This document shows, piece after piece, positions 1 through 9,795 of a DNA stretch of 64,000 bases. The translations under genes were made by a program, and so were the position numbers. Under the pieces are notes generated by a model that worked only from the letters and a program-made list of their open reading frames with translations, made no database searches and was not told where the DNA came from. Origin of the DNA: Arenibacter hampyeongensis (lineage in GTDB: Bacteria > Bacteroidota > Bacteroidia > Flavobacteriales > Flavobacteriaceae); contig NZ_PIOB01000014.1 in NCBI RefSeq assembly GCF_002909255.1, positions 1 to 64,000 of the forward strand. Reading direction: 5' to 3'. Within the stretch, counting starts at the first letter, position 1, and each line of letters starts with the position of its first letter.

Positions 1-105
1 CATTCGATTTTGCCCAATAAATAAAGCTAAAATCAAAAAACACGAAATATTATGTTCATCCTAATTTTTGAAGAAACACAACAAATAAGCATGATCCTTA
101 AAAAT

Positions 106-128
106 GCTGCTTTGCAGCGTTTTTAAAA
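106..128 (+). terminator. Short hairpin, possible terminator
   Basis: GCTGC (106-110) and GCAGC (114-118) form a five-pair stem around TTT and are followed on the plus strand by GTTTTTAAAA. It could end transcription from a plus-strand gene upstream of the window. The stem is short, so this is tentative. Confidence 0.4.
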
Positions 129-150
129 TAGCGTTTCACCAACAAAAAAA

Positions 151-176
151 GCCATGCAAATGCATGGCTTTTTTTT
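151..176 (-). terminator. Intrinsic terminator after the ompH pair
   Basis: The sequence GCCATGCAAATGCATGGC (151-168) folds into a strong hairpin. It is flanked by an A-run on the left and T-run on the right, so it works in both directions. It lies about 20 bases beyond the stop of the second ompH gene and probably ends the long minus-strand envelope run. Confidence 0.85.
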
Positions 177-196
177 CCTATTTTATAATTACCCAA

Positions 197-706
197 TTAG
201 AAGCCCAATTGCTTCTTAACTTCTGGTAAGATATCCTTTCCTTTAGCTACGATCAATCCACCACCTTGGGTAGCATCCATAACGTAGTCTATACCTTGAG
301 CTGCAGCTACAGACTCTATAGCTTTTTTAGCCTTTTCGGTGATCGGACCTAAAAGCTCAGCTTGCTTCTTTTGCAATTCTTGTTGAGCAGTTTGTTGTGC
401 CTCACCAATATTTTTTTCAAAACCTTGAAGTTCCAAAGCTCTTTTTTGGTTTTCCTCCTCAGACTTGGAAGAAGACTCATTTGAATACTGGGTGTACTTA
501 TTTTTTAGTTCGGTCATGGAACTTTCAATATCCGCCCTATAGGTTTCCTGTAATTTCTTAAGTTCCGCATCAGCGGCTTTCATCTCCGGCATTTCAGACA
601 ACAATTTCTGTACATCTATATGCGCAATTTTTGCCTGAGCATTTACAAAACTAGTAGCTGCTACGAACAAAACTATGGCTACTGCTATTTTTTTAATTTG
701 TTTCAT
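197..706 (-). CDS. OmpH/Skp family periplasmic chaperone
   Basis: A 169-residue OmpH/Skp family protein. It has an N-terminal signal peptide ending near NAQA (about residue 24), then an 'IAHIDVQKLL' core strand followed by a long charged helical region (about residues 40-110) that should form the tentacle-like coiled coil, and a C-terminal strand 'GIDYVMDAT'. Skp-type trimers hold unfolded outer-membrane proteins in the periplasm and deliver them to BamA. It is the last gene of the bamA run, 76 bases after a longer paralogue. Length and domain layout are normal for the family; the assignment to chaperone function is by family. Confidence 0.93.
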   Translation of the reverse strand: MKQIKKIAVAIVLFVAATSFVNAQAKIAHIDVQKLLSEMPEMKAADAELKKLQETYRADIESSMTELKNKYTQYSNESSSKSEEENQKRALELQGFEKNIGEAQQTAQQELQKKQAELLGPITEKAKKAIESVAAAQGIDYVMDATQGGGLIVAKGKDILPEVKKQLGF

Positions 707-782
707 GATTTTAATTAATGTTTGAGTGTTAATTTAAAGATTTAGTTATATAAATGTAATTTGGTTTAAACTTAATTCATTG

Positions 783-1634
783 CTACTGATTTTCTTTTGA
801 TTCCTGTCCATCATCATCCTTTGAGTCGCTTTTACCACTTCTCTCTTCAATTTCCTTTTTTCTTTTGGCCTCTCTCTCCTCCAATAATTTTTTCCTTCTT
901 TCCTCGTAAGCCTTTTTGCGTTCTTCCCTAATCCTAAGCTGTTCTGCCCTATTTTCCTCCGCGGTCTTGGTCCTTGCCTCTTCCGCTTGCTTTGCTTTTT
1001 CCTGTCTTTCTATAATCGCATCGCTTATGTTATCCTCGGATTCCTCCTCTTCAAGATCCTCAAAATTATTTCTTGCCCCCTGCTTTTTATTAGGCGCACT
1101 AATTTTTCTGGTCCTTGATATTCCTCTTAAAACAAGATCGCTAATATCGTGTCTTTTCTCGGAATACAACATTACAACATCTGCCGATTTATCAAAAATA
1201 AAATCATATTTTTTATTTGCCCCTATTTTCTGTACCTCATTAAAAACTTGGTCTTGAATGGGCTGTATCAATCGTCTTTTTTGCAGGACCAAATCACCTT
1301 CAGGACCAAATCTATCCTGTTGATAATCGAACATCTCCTTTTCCAAAATCTGGATTTCTTCCTGGCGTTCTGAAATCAACTCCTCGGTTAACAGCACTTT
1401 CTCTGCCATTAAATCCTTTTTCATTTGATCAATTTCACCCTTCTCCTTATCCAGTTCCAATTTCCATTTCTGCACTCTGGTGGCCAATTGCTCATTAGCC
1501 TCCCTGTACTCCTCTACATTCTCCAGGATATATTCCATATCCACATAACCGATCCTAACCCCTCTTTGTGCTGAAATAGTAGCAACAAACGTAGTCGCAA
1601 CTAGGAACAAAAGTACTTTTGATTTAATTCTCAT
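783..1634 (-). CDS. OmpH/Skp family chaperone, long form with charged tail
   Basis: A 283-residue OmpH family protein with a signal peptide (cleavage near TISAQ) and the same 'RIGYVDMEYIL' start as its neighbour. After the OmpH domain (about residues 25-170) comes a highly charged Glu/Lys/Arg-rich tail (about 190-283) predicted to be a continuous helix or coiled coil and to end in acidic residues. The paralogous pair directly after bamA is the standard Bacteroidota arrangement. The tail is roughly 100 residues longer than in classical Skp; its job is unknown. Confidence 0.92.
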   Translation of the reverse strand: MRIKSKVLLFLVATTFVATISAQRGVRIGYVDMEYILENVEEYREANEQLATRVQKWKLELDKEKGEIDQMKKDLMAEKVLLTEELISERQEEIQILEKEMFDYQQDRFGPEGDLVLQKRRLIQPIQDQVFNEVQKIGANKKYDFIFDKSADVVMLYSEKRHDISDLVLRGISRTRKISAPNKKQGARNNFEDLEEEESEDNISDAIIERQEKAKQAEEARTKTAEENRAEQLRIREERKKAYEERRKKLLEEREAKRKKEIEERSGKSDSKDDDGQESKENQ

Positions 1635-1734
1635 GCTATCTTCTTTTTATACTATAGAAAATATCGTGCCAAAATAACTAATTATTTTAGAATGAACCAT
1701 TTAACATATGAAACAATTACAAATTTCCTATATA

Positions 1735-4314
1735 TTAAAACTGTTGTCCAATGATGAAGTGGGTTTGCCAACCGCTAGGTCCATTTGAATTGGGGTTGTA
1801 ATCTTGATCAAATCCATATCCAAAATCAATTCCCAATAATCCAAATGCTGGCATAAAAATACGTAGTCCCACTCCGGCAGATCTTTTCAATTCAAACGGA
1901 TTAAAGTCTTGAAAATTGTTGAAGGCATTTCCTGCCTCTAAAAACACCTGACCATAAATGGATGCCGATGGCTTTAGTGTCAACGGATATCTAAGCTCCA
2001 AAGAATATTTATTATACACAACACCGCCATCCTGTACTTGTCCACCGCTTAATGGATCTACACTATATGGCGTTAAGGATTGATTCTCATAACCCCTTAA
2101 TGAAATTACATCCCTTCCATCCAAAGTATAGGAACCCATTCCATCTCCACCTACGAAAAATCGCTCGAAAGGAACCTTGCCCACATCTTCATTATAACTT
2201 CCTAAAAATCCAAATTCGGCATTGGTTCTCAATACTAATTTATCTACTAAAGTAGTATACCAATCTCCCTTAAAATTAACCTTATAGAATTCCAGCCACC
2301 TAAAGCGTTCTTGATCTATGCGCTCTATTTCGTCACTATCCAACTCCTCAATGGCTACCTCCTGATCTTCATTGAGTTGCTTATAGTCTATATTATTGAA
2401 TAAAGAAAATGGAGGGGTGAACTTGGCAGTCAGCTCAAAATTAGACCCAGTTCTTGGATAAATACGGCCACCGCCAGTAGCATTTCTAGAGATTCCAAGA
2501 GTATAAGCTATTGAATTGGATTTTCCATTTCCGAAATTAAAAAGTCCTAAATTATAATCTTGAAAATTATATAATTGATATCCTAAAGAGTGCGAAATGG
2601 TAAAGTAATCATCAGGCCATTGCACCCTTTTTGCCAAACCTGCAGTAATTCCTGTGATGGAGAATTGCTTGCTTTTATCAGGCTTGCTGCTTACATAAGG
2701 GTTATAATAGAACTGTTGGGTTCTGGAAAGGGACATATTAAACCTTACCGGCTTTTTACCTCCTAACCATGGCTCGGAGAAATTTAAACTATACACCCTA
2801 TAGGTCCTACTCGCTTGCAAACGCAGTGCAAAGGTTTGCCCATCACCCATAGGAACCGGCTTATAAGCCTCTCCTTTAAATAAATTCTTCATGGAGAAAT
2901 TACTAAAAGACAGACCCAACGTACCTATAAAACCACCTCCACCATAACCACCTTGGAGCTCTATCTGGCTGGAGCCTGCCTCCACCAAGTTATAGGCAAT
3001 ATCCACTGTTCCGGCATTTGGATCGGGATTTTGGATATCAGGCTTTATCTGTTCAGCATCAAAGAATCCCAATTGTCCCAATTCCCTGATACTTCTAATG
3101 ATGTCCGATTTATTATAACGCTGGCCAGGTCTGGTACGCAACTCCCTAAATATAACGTGGTCATTGGTCTTGTCATTACCAATTACGGTAACGTGATCCA
3201 GAAACGTCTCTTTACCTTCAATAATTCTAATTTCAAAATTGATGGTGTCATTTTCTGCAGAAATCTCCACAGGATTGATACTGGAAAACAGATAACCAAA
3301 ATTTTGGTACATATTGGTCAAGTCCTCGGCATCCGGTTTTGTATCATCTGCGATTCGTTTCCTCAACAATACTCCATTATAGGTATCCCCCTTTTTAATC
3401 CCAAGCATTTGAGCCAATTGACGATCCGAATAAACAGTGTTTCCGACAAAATCTATATCGCCAAAAAAGTACTTATTCCCCTCTTCTACCTTAATTTTTA
3501 AGTCGATCAGATCATCTGAAACCTTCACAAAGGTATCCGATATAATACGGGCATCCCTATAACCTTTTTCAGCATATTTATCCACTAGGGAAACTAGATC
3601 CGTTTTGTAATCCTCCTGAATGTATTTGGATTTTTTCCAGAATCGGTAGAACTTTCTTTTCTTGGTCTTTTTCAAGGCCTTAGCAAGTTGTTTGTCCGAT
3701 AACTTTTCGTTTCCTTCAAAAACAATATCGTGGATTTTCACTTTATCACCCTGCTTAACATTAATGACCATAGTCTGGGTATTGGCATCGGTGGTGTCCT
3801 TTGCCGTAGCTATAGTGACCTTCGCATTAAGGTAACCTTTCTTTTTGTATTTGTTCTGGATGTAATTCTTGGAATTGGCAATTAAACTCTCCGTTATCTT
3901 CTTGCCCTTTTTAAGATCTGTATCCTTTAATATTTCATCTATCTTTCTTTTCTTAACCCCGTAAACGGTTACATTGGAAAGTGTAGGCCTTTCAATTATA
4001 TTAAGTTCAAGAAATACATTCTCTCCTTCAATATTGGTAATATAGAAGCTTATGTCCGTGAAAAGTTCAAGTCCCCATAATTTATTGATCACGGCGCTAA
4101 TTTCATCGCCAGGTACGGTTATGGGCTGCCCAATCCTTAAACCCGTGTAGGTCTTTACGGTCTGTTCGTTGTAACTTTGCAATCCGGTTACCTCCAATCC
4201 TCCAAGTATATACCTTTTACCATCTTCGTAGGACGTATCCTGTGCCGAGACAATTGTAGTAAAAATTAAGAATAAAAGTGTAATAAAAAGTTCAAGGGAC
4301 ATGAACCTTTTCAT
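1735..4314 (-). CDS. bamA: Outer membrane protein assembly factor BamA
   Basis: BamA, the Omp85 insertase of the outer membrane. The open frame extends to 4449 but the ATG at 4314 (MKRFMSLELF) is preferred: it opens a clear signal peptide ending in VSAQ and lies 5 bases after the uppS stop, giving 859 residues. POTRA repeats fill about residues 30-440, and the C-terminal half is the 16-strand barrel, ending in an aromatic-rich strand (HFIIGQQF). A long acidic insertion (about residues 655-675) interrupts the barrel, probably an extracellular loop. It is followed by the two ompH chaperones, so the insertase and its chaperones are likely co-transcribed. Confidence 0.95.
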   Translation of the reverse strand: MKRFMSLELFITLLFLIFTTIVSAQDTSYEDGKRYILGGLEVTGLQSYNEQTVKTYTGLRIGQPITVPGDEISAVINKLWGLELFTDISFYITNIEGENVFLELNIIERPTLSNVTVYGVKKRKIDEILKDTDLKKGKKITESLIANSKNYIQNKYKKKGYLNAKVTIATAKDTTDANTQTMVINVKQGDKVKIHDIVFEGNEKLSDKQLAKALKKTKKRKFYRFWKKSKYIQEDYKTDLVSLVDKYAEKGYRDARIISDTFVKVSDDLIDLKIKVEEGNKYFFGDIDFVGNTVYSDRQLAQMLGIKKGDTYNGVLLRKRIADDTKPDAEDLTNMYQNFGYLFSSINPVEISAENDTINFEIRIIEGKETFLDHVTVIGNDKTNDHVIFRELRTRPGQRYNKSDIIRSIRELGQLGFFDAEQIKPDIQNPDPNAGTVDIAYNLVEAGSSQIELQGGYGGGGFIGTLGLSFSNFSMKNLFKGEAYKPVPMGDGQTFALRLQASRTYRVYSLNFSEPWLGGKKPVRFNMSLSRTQQFYYNPYVSSKPDKSKQFSITGITAGLAKRVQWPDDYFTISHSLGYQLYNFQDYNLGLFNFGNGKSNSIAYTLGISRNATGGGRIYPRTGSNFELTAKFTPPFSLFNNIDYKQLNEDQEVAIEELDSDEIERIDQERFRWLEFYKVNFKGDWYTTLVDKLVLRTNAEFGFLGSYNEDVGKVPFERFFVGGDGMGSYTLDGRDVISLRGYENQSLTPYSVDPLSGGQVQDGGVVYNKYSLELRYPLTLKPSASIYGQVFLEAGNAFNNFQDFNPFELKRSAGVGLRIFMPAFGLLGIDFGYGFDQDYNPNSNGPSGWQTHFIIGQQF

Positions 4315-4318
4315 GTCG

Positions 4319-5059
4319 CTAGGTGAGTTGTTCGCTAGTTTTTCCAAATCTTCGTTCTCTGTTCTGGTAATTTTTAATGGCTTCCAATAAATGCTGCTCC
4401 GAAAAATCCGGCCAAAATACATCAATAAAATACAATTCCGCATATGCAATTTGCCATAGTAGAAAATTACTGATTCGATGCTCTCCGCTGGTTCGAATCA
4501 ACAAGTCTACGTCTGGTAAATTTTGCGTGTAAAGATGGTTATTAATAATGGTTTCGTCAATATTTTCGGGAGAAATTATATTATTTTTAACTTTGACACA
4601 TATCTGTTGTACAGCATTTTTTATCTCTTCCCGAGATCCATAACTAAGCGCAAGGGTCAAAGTCATTCCGGTATTCCCCTTAGTTTTCTCCATCACATCC
4701 AACAATTCCCTATGAGCACTTTTGGGCAATGAGGCTATATTGCCAATGGTATTCAACTTTATATTATTGTTGTTCAAGGTTATCAATTCCTTTTTAAGGG
4801 AGGACACCAATAACCGCATTAAGGTATCTACTTCCAGTTTGGGCCTATTCCAATTTTCGGTAGAAAAGGTGTACAAGGTAAGAAATTCCAGTCCCAATCC
4901 AGCACAGTCCTCAACAGTTCTTTTAACTGTTTTAACCCCCTGTTCATGACCAAAAACCCTTAATTTTCCTTTTTCTTTTGCCCATCTCCCATTACCATCC
5001 ATAATTATGGCTAAGTGTCTTGGCAATGATTTCATTTTCACCTCTTCCAAACTATTCAT
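4319..5059 (-). CDS. uppS: Isoprenyl transferase (undecaprenyl diphosphate synthase)
   Basis: cis-Prenyltransferase that extends farnesyl diphosphate with isopentenyl diphosphate to make the C55 lipid carrier for peptidoglycan and O-antigen. The conserved N-terminal motif HLAIIMDGNGRWA contains the catalytic Asp. The C-terminal part has 'DLLIRTSGEHRISNFLLWQ' and 'WPDF', also diagnostic. The frame could start at 5101 but that would overlap the upstream gene; the ATG at 5059 (MNSLEEVKMK) begins 8 bases after that gene's stop, and 5035 is a further option. About 246 residues, normal for the family. Confidence 0.95.
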   Translation of the reverse strand: MNSLEEVKMKSLPRHLAIIMDGNGRWAKEKGKLRVFGHEQGVKTVKRTVEDCAGLGLEFLTLYTFSTENWNRPKLEVDTLMRLLVSSLKKELITLNNNNIKLNTIGNIASLPKSAHRELLDVMEKTKGNTGMTLTLALSYGSREEIKNAVQQICVKVKNNIISPENIDETIINNHLYTQNLPDVDLLIRTSGEHRISNFLLWQIAYAELYFIDVFWPDFSEQHLLEAIKNYQNRERRFGKTSEQLT

Positions 5060-5066
5060 TTTAAAA

Positions 5067-5753
5067 TTACTGAAAGCAATCCTGACAAGGCTTCCTTCCA
5101 AACGTATACGTTAAAGTAACCCCTGAGAAAACATACCAGTCATCACTAAAAATGTTTCCAAATCTAAACTCTTCATAATTGGACCCTTCCGGATTACTGG
5201 CATCCAAATTATCCGTAAACGTATATCTAGCCCCTATTTCAGCGCCGACTATAAAAAACTGACTTATCCTTAATTTAGCTCCAACGGTCATGGGTACTGC
5301 AAAAGACCCATCCTTTTGTCCTATATCCTGCAATTGCGCCGCATCAAAATAATGATACCCATATCTAAAATAGGTGACACCTGTATATAGATAAGGTGTA
5401 AATGCCGGACCCAACCGGTGTAGATTATACTCTACAAAATTAAACTCCAAACCTGCCGACGCCTCCAAAACACTATTGTCCATTATAAAATTCCGCTGCC
5501 GTCTTGACGGGATATCCGATTTGGAATCATCCGCCGTAAACTCCCCATAAATTACACTGGCTCTCCAAGCATAGCGCTTACTCTTATTCCATTTAAACAA
5601 GCCCCCAAACGCCGGACCCGAAGGTAGAATAAAATTAGACCTTCCAACATCACCTATATTATTGGCGCCTCCAGCAAATAGGCCAACTTCGTATGTCTGT
5701 CCCTTAGTTTCATTAAAAATGAAAAGAAGAATTGCCGCAAAAAATAACCTCAT
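5067..5753 (-). CDS. DUF6089-like outer membrane beta-barrel protein
   Basis: A 228-residue secreted protein with a short signal peptide (to about residue 18, NETKGQ). The rest alternates aromatic and polar residues as in small OmpA/OmpW-like barrels, with glycine-rich turns and a last strand 'SGVTLTYTFGRK'. The C-terminus PCQDCFQ has two cysteines. A gene of this kind sits between nadK and uppS/bamA across the Bacteroidota (DUF6089), so position supports the family call. Its exact role is unknown; an outer-membrane structural or assembly role is inferred from company. Confidence 0.8.
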   Translation of the reverse strand: MRLFFAAILLFIFNETKGQTYEVGLFAGGANNIGDVGRSNFILPSGPAFGGLFKWNKSKRYAWRASVIYGEFTADDSKSDIPSRRQRNFIMDNSVLEASAGLEFNFVEYNLHRLGPAFTPYLYTGVTYFRYGYHYFDAAQLQDIGQKDGSFAVPMTVGAKLRISQFFIVGAEIGARYTFTDNLDASNPEGSNYEEFRFGNIFSDDWYVFSGVTLTYTFGRKPCQDCFQ

Positions 5754-5869
5754 TATTTATAAAAGTTTGCAAATATAACAATTTCAGTAGTTTAGACTAG
5801 TAAATTATTACATTCATGTTCTCATTTGATAAACAGATTTTGTCTTATTTTATTGTCGCTCTAAAACAA

Positions 5870-6751
5870 TCAATTACGTTTATCCTCGCCCCACAATAAT
5901 TTATTACGAAGCGTTTTCAGAAAACTTTCGGAAGTATATTCGATCATTTTAATGGTAAAAGGAGCCTTTCTTATAAAAATCTCCTTACCACTTGCCACTG
6001 TAGCTATTCTGGAATCAAGGGACACCAAGTGACTTTCTTCCCTACCAGAAACTTTGAGCCTTATAACCGTATCATCGGAAATAACCAAAGGTCTAGCATT
6101 GAGATTATGGGGTGCAATTGGAGTAAGTATCAATGATTTTGCTGTGGGCGCAATAACCGGCCCACCGCAACTAAGGGAATAACCTGTAGACCCAGTTGGG
6201 GTAGCTACAATTAGGCCGTCGGCCCAGTACGAGGTCAAATATTCGTCGTTCAGATGAGTTTCTACCGTAATCATGGAAGTAGTATCTTTCCTGCTCACCG
6301 TAATTTCATTCAGCGCAAAATTCAAGGTCTTAAATTCAGGAATATTGGACTGTGCACTAACCTCCACCAAACTCCGCTCCACAATGGTATAGGCTCCCGA
6401 TACAAATTCCTTGACTACCTTTCTCACCTCTTCTTTCCTAAATGTGGATAAAAAACCAAGTCTACCGGTGTTAACGCCAACTATGGGTATTCCAAGATCA
6501 CGAACATAGGTCGTTGCCCTTAAAATTGTGCCATCCCCACCAAAACTGACAAACATGTCAAAGGTGGCATCCAGGCCATTGGAATCAGTGAATATAGGAA
6601 ACTCCCCTATATCCCGCTTGGCCATTATTAGCTTGTAAAAATCCTTTTCCAAGAAAATTTCGGCATTTTCATGGTGAAGTTCGTCCAGCAACTCTACAAT
6701 ATAATCCAATGCACTATTCTGACAGGTAAGTCCGTAAATGGCAACTTTCAT
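5870..6751 (-). CDS. nadK: NAD kinase
   Basis: ATP-dependent NAD kinase, which makes NADP from NAD. The substrate-binding GGDGT motif is at about residues 74-78 (FVSFGGDGTIL) with 'GVNTGRLGFL' following, and the second signature 'TPTGSTGYSLSCGGP' lies near residue 185. At 293 residues it is full length. It begins 5 bases after the CBS-domain gene and is probably co-transcribed with it. Confidence 0.96.
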   Translation of the reverse strand: MKVAIYGLTCQNSALDYIVELLDELHHENAEIFLEKDFYKLIMAKRDIGEFPIFTDSNGLDATFDMFVSFGGDGTILRATTYVRDLGIPIVGVNTGRLGFLSTFRKEEVRKVVKEFVSGAYTIVERSLVEVSAQSNIPEFKTLNFALNEITVSRKDTTSMITVETHLNDEYLTSYWADGLIVATPTGSTGYSLSCGGPVIAPTAKSLILTPIAPHNLNARPLVISDDTVIRLKVSGREESHLVSLDSRIATVASGKEIFIRKAPFTIKMIEYTSESFLKTLRNKLLWGEDKRN

Positions 6752-6756
6752 ACGAG

Positions 6757-7413
6757 TTAAACATTTAGGTATTTATCCAGATAATCGGACCTCTGTTTTA
6801 AATCCTCTATAAATAGATCATCGTTATTACCGTAAAGTATGGTATAGTTGTACCTCCTAAAGGATTGTATGATTTCATTTAAATGGGTTGTACCTATTTT
6901 AATGGTAATCTGAATAACATCATTGCGAATATCGGTAATAAAACCACCAATAAGTTTTACGTTATTACTTTCCACTATTTGGGCAATTTCGCTAAAGGAG
7001 TAGTCCTTTACGCCTTTAGCCAAGACTAGGATTCCCCCTGGCTCGGTAAAAAATGGCGTATCTATAAACTCATCTACAATATCTATTAAATCATAATAAC
7101 CAACCACTTGACCCTCCTCATCCAGGACGGGCAAAAGATTAGCCTCATTTTTGGAAAATATTTCCAACACATCCAGCCAAGAAGTTTCTTTTCGGACAAA
7201 AAAGGTTTCCAAATTATATCGGTAATCCTCTATCTTTTTATCCCCTTCATAGTTATCAAGATCCTTTTCATCCAAAACACCTATAAATAAATTATCTTCT
7301 ACCACGGCAATATGGGAATAGGTCGAGTCCTTAAAGAATTTGATCACCTTTTTCAAGGAATCACTTACTTTAAAAATCGGTAATGTGGCAATTATGTTGT
7401 TTTGAATATTCAT
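6757..7413 (-). CDS. CBS domain protein
   Basis: A 218-residue cytoplasmic protein with two CBS motifs in the first 130 residues (a Bateman module) and a C-terminal ACT-like region (about 140-210, 'VKLIGGFITDIRND'). CBS pairs bind adenine nucleotides and usually act as energy sensors. The immediate upstream position to nadK (5-base gap) is conserved in the phylum and suggests a link with nucleotide-dependent control, but no ligand is known. Transcribed away from pdxJ; the 292-base divergent gap holds both promoters. Confidence 0.85.
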   Translation of the reverse strand: MNIQNNIIATLPIFKVSDSLKKVIKFFKDSTYSHIAVVEDNLFIGVLDEKDLDNYEGDKKIEDYRYNLETFFVRKETSWLDVLEIFSKNEANLLPVLDEEGQVVGYYDLIDIVDEFIDTPFFTEPGGILVLAKGVKDYSFSEIAQIVESNNVKLIGGFITDIRNDVIQITIKIGTTHLNEIIQSFRRYNYTILYGNNDDLFIEDLKQRSDYLDKYLNV

Positions 7414-7705
7414 AACTTCATATTATAACGCAAAATACTAATAAAAATTTCTAAGAACCCCAATCTTCCAAAGTATTATTATCAAAAGGCAGTGACTTTT
7501 GTAAGCCACTAAAAATCAATCCCGATTAATTATTAATACTCTAAACCCTTTCTTATCCTTATGCTTAATATGCCAACCATTAACCAATTTCCAATAGTGC
7601 GACTCATAAACAATGTCAAGGTCCGGAAAACGAATTCTTTCATAATAAAAGGAGCAAAAGGTATGCCTAATTTGTATTTTTGCCCTTTAATTATACTAAA
7701 GTCCT

Positions 7706-8419
7706 ATGACAAAGCTTAGCGTTAATGTAAATAAAATTGCAACCTTAAGGAATTCACGTGGGGGAAACGTACCCAATCTGTTAAAAGTAGCTCAAGATAT
7801 TGAAGATTTCGGGGCCCAGGGCATTACCATACACCCAAGGCCAGATGAAAGGCATATTAAATACCAGGATGCCAGGGATTTAAAGAAAGTGGTCCGAACG
7901 GAACTCAATATTGAAGGCAATCCTATAAGCTCTTTTATAGATTTGGTTCTGGAAGTAAAGCCCACACAAGTCACCTTAGTGCCAGATGCTGTTGACGCCA
8001 TTACCTCCAACGCCGGATGGGACACTTTGAAGCATAAGGACTTTCTTAAAGAAGTAATTGCAATATTTAGAAATAACGGTATTAGGACTTCCATATTCGT
8101 GGATGCCAATATTAAAATGATAGAAGGAGCAGCCTTAACTGGCGCCGACCGCGTTGAACTATATACTGAAAGTTATGCCCATGAATATGCCAAAGGAAAC
8201 AAAAATGGAGTAATTGTATTTACAGAAGCTGCCAAAATGGCCCATCAATTGGGATTGGGACTAAATGCTGGACACGACCTTAGCTTGGACAATATAAAAT
8301 ATTTTAAAGATAAGGTTCCACACTTATTGGAAGTCTCCATTGGACATGCACTAATATGTGAATCACTTTATCTAGGTCTGGAAAACGTTGTTAATATGTA
8401 TCTAAACAAGTTAAAATGA
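7706..8419 (+). CDS. pdxJ: Pyridoxine 5'-phosphate synthase
   Basis: PdxJ condenses 1-deoxyxylulose 5-phosphate with 3-amino-2-oxopropyl phosphate to give pyridoxine 5'-phosphate, the last ring-forming step of the DXP-dependent vitamin B6 route. Signatures are 'LSVNVNKIATLRNSRGG' at the N-terminus, 'GITIHPRPDERHI' and 'GLGLNAGHDL', which carry the active-site His and Arg residues. The 237-residue length is typical. Its last four bases (ATGA) overlap the start of the next gene, so the two are translationally coupled. A TATTTTTG box at 7675-7682 could be the -7 element. Confidence 0.96.
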   Translation: MTKLSVNVNKIATLRNSRGGNVPNLLKVAQDIEDFGAQGITIHPRPDERHIKYQDARDLKKVVRTELNIEGNPISSFIDLVLEVKPTQVTLVPDAVDAITSNAGWDTLKHKDFLKEVIAIFRNNGIRTSIFVDANIKMIEGAALTGADRVELYTESYAHEYAKGNKNGVIVFTEAAKMAHQLGLGLNAGHDLSLDNIKYFKDKVPHLLEVSIGHALICESLYLGLENVVNMYLNKLK

Positions 8420-9186
8420 CGCCAATTTTACAGTCCAATATATTAGGGGAAGGTCAACCTATAATTATCTTACATGGATTTTTGGGAATGTCGGATAATT
8501 GGAAATCGATGGGAGCAAAATATGCCGAGGAGGGTTTTCAGGCCCACCTTGTAGATTTGCGCAACCATGGAAAAAGCTTCCATTCAGATGAGTTCAATTA
8601 CGATGTACTGGCAGAGGACGTAAAACAGTATATGGAATACCATCATTTGGGTAGTGCCGTCATACTCGGTCATTCCATGGGAGGAAAAACTGCCATGCTT
8701 TTTGCATGTCACTACCCCAATTTAACAACAAAACTTCTTGTAGCCGATATTGCGCCAAAATACTATCCACCCCATCATCAAGAAATAATCAATGGCCTAA
8801 TCGCCATTGATATCCGCAGTATTAGCTCTAGAAATGACGCTGACGAGCAACTGTCCAAATACATTGGAAATGTTGGGATTCGTCAATTTTTGCTAAAGAA
8901 TCTGTACTGGGAAGAAAAAGGAGTTTTGGGTTTTCGTTTCAATCTGGAGGTTTTAAGTGGCAAAATGGAGGAAATTGGTGAAAACATAGGATCTACGGAT
9001 ACCTATACAGGCCCGACACTTTTTTTAAGGGGAGACAAATCAGAGTACATAACACCTGAAGACCTAGCCACGGTAAAAAGACATTTCCCATTGGCCACAA
9101 TAGAAACAATAGATAATGCAGGACATTGGCTCCATGCAGAGAATCCAACCCAATTTTTTGAAAAATCACTTAAGTTCATCCAGTAG
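8416..9186 (+). CDS. Alpha/beta hydrolase, YbfF-like esterase
   Basis: A 256-residue alpha/beta hydrolase. The nucleophile elbow GHSMGG (about residues 86-91) has its Ser, 'RGDKSEYI' supplies the acid region and 'NAGHWLHAENP' the catalytic His. The 'LHGFLGMSDNW' oxyanion loop and the overall length resemble E. coli YbfF-type acyl-CoA/short-chain esterases. The physiological substrate is not evident. It overlaps pdxJ by 4 bases, an arrangement repeated in other flavobacteria, but no metabolic link is obvious. Confidence 0.88.
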   Translation: MTPILQSNILGEGQPIIILHGFLGMSDNWKSMGAKYAEEGFQAHLVDLRNHGKSFHSDEFNYDVLAEDVKQYMEYHHLGSAVILGHSMGGKTAMLFACHYPNLTTKLLVADIAPKYYPPHHQEIINGLIAIDIRSISSRNDADEQLSKYIGNVGIRQFLLKNLYWEEKGVLGFRFNLEVLSGKMEEIGENIGSTDTYTGPTLFLRGDKSEYITPEDLATVKRHFPLATIETIDNAGHWLHAENPTQFFEKSLKFIQ

Positions 9187-9346
9187 CCAGGTGAGTTTTT
9201 TTTTAAGATAGCAACTTGAGGTGCACTTTAAATGCATGGCCATATAGACAAGTAAAATCTTATTTTAATAGATGAAATAAATGTTTACTTTTAATGGTCT
9301 AAATCCATTGCAAACAACAATTATTTAACCCAAAAAAAATAAAAAT

Positions 9347-9697
9347 ATGAATCTAATTTTAAGAATTCTCCTTAGCGCCATAGCGGTTGTTATTTTGGCC
9401 AAAATATTACCTGGGGTCGGCGTGGACTCCTACACCACAGCCATCATTGTCGCCATTGTATTAAGCCTATTGAATTTTATAGTGAAGCCCATTTTGGTCA
9501 TTTTAACCCTACCGGTAACCATACTTACCCTGGGACTATTCTTGCTCATCATAAACGCCATAATCATCCTTTTGGCCGACTATTTTATTGATGGTTTTCA
9601 GGTAAATAATTTATGGTGGGCATTACTTTTCAGCCTTTTACTGTCATTTCTACAATCTATATTTTATTCATTTCTAAATGATGACAAAAAAATATAG
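9347..9697 (+). CDS. Holin-4-like small membrane protein
   Basis: A 116-residue protein made almost wholly of four hydrophobic segments (about residues 3-20, 28-48, 53-78 and 85-110) with the family-typical 'NFIVKPILVILTLP' loop. This matches the Phage_holin_4_2 (YvlD-like) family, which despite its name is a chromosomal inner-membrane family of unknown function. It stands alone with about 160 bases upstream and its own transcript likely. Confidence 0.85.
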   Translation: MNLILRILLSAIAVVILAKILPGVGVDSYTTAIIVAIVLSLLNFIVKPILVILTLPVTILTLGLFLLIINAIIILLADYFIDGFQVNNLWWALLFSLLLSFLQSIFYSFLNDDKKI

Positions 9698-9732
9698 GGT
9701 ACCTTTTTGACATTCAGTAATTTAAAAACTTG

Positions 9733-9760
9733 TTGGAGATTAGAAAAAGTAGTACTTTTG
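9733..9760 (+). promoter_or_regulatory. Promoter of tig (Bacteroidota type)
   Basis: TTG at 9733-9735 and TACTTTTG at 9753-9760 match the -33 / -7 consensus (TTG, TAnnTTTG) with a 17-base spacer. The start of transcription would be about 30 bases before the tig ATG. This is the cleanest core promoter in the first 10 kb. Confidence 0.75.
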
Positions 9761-9795
9761 CATCCCATTTTATTTAAGCAAAATTAGATATAGAA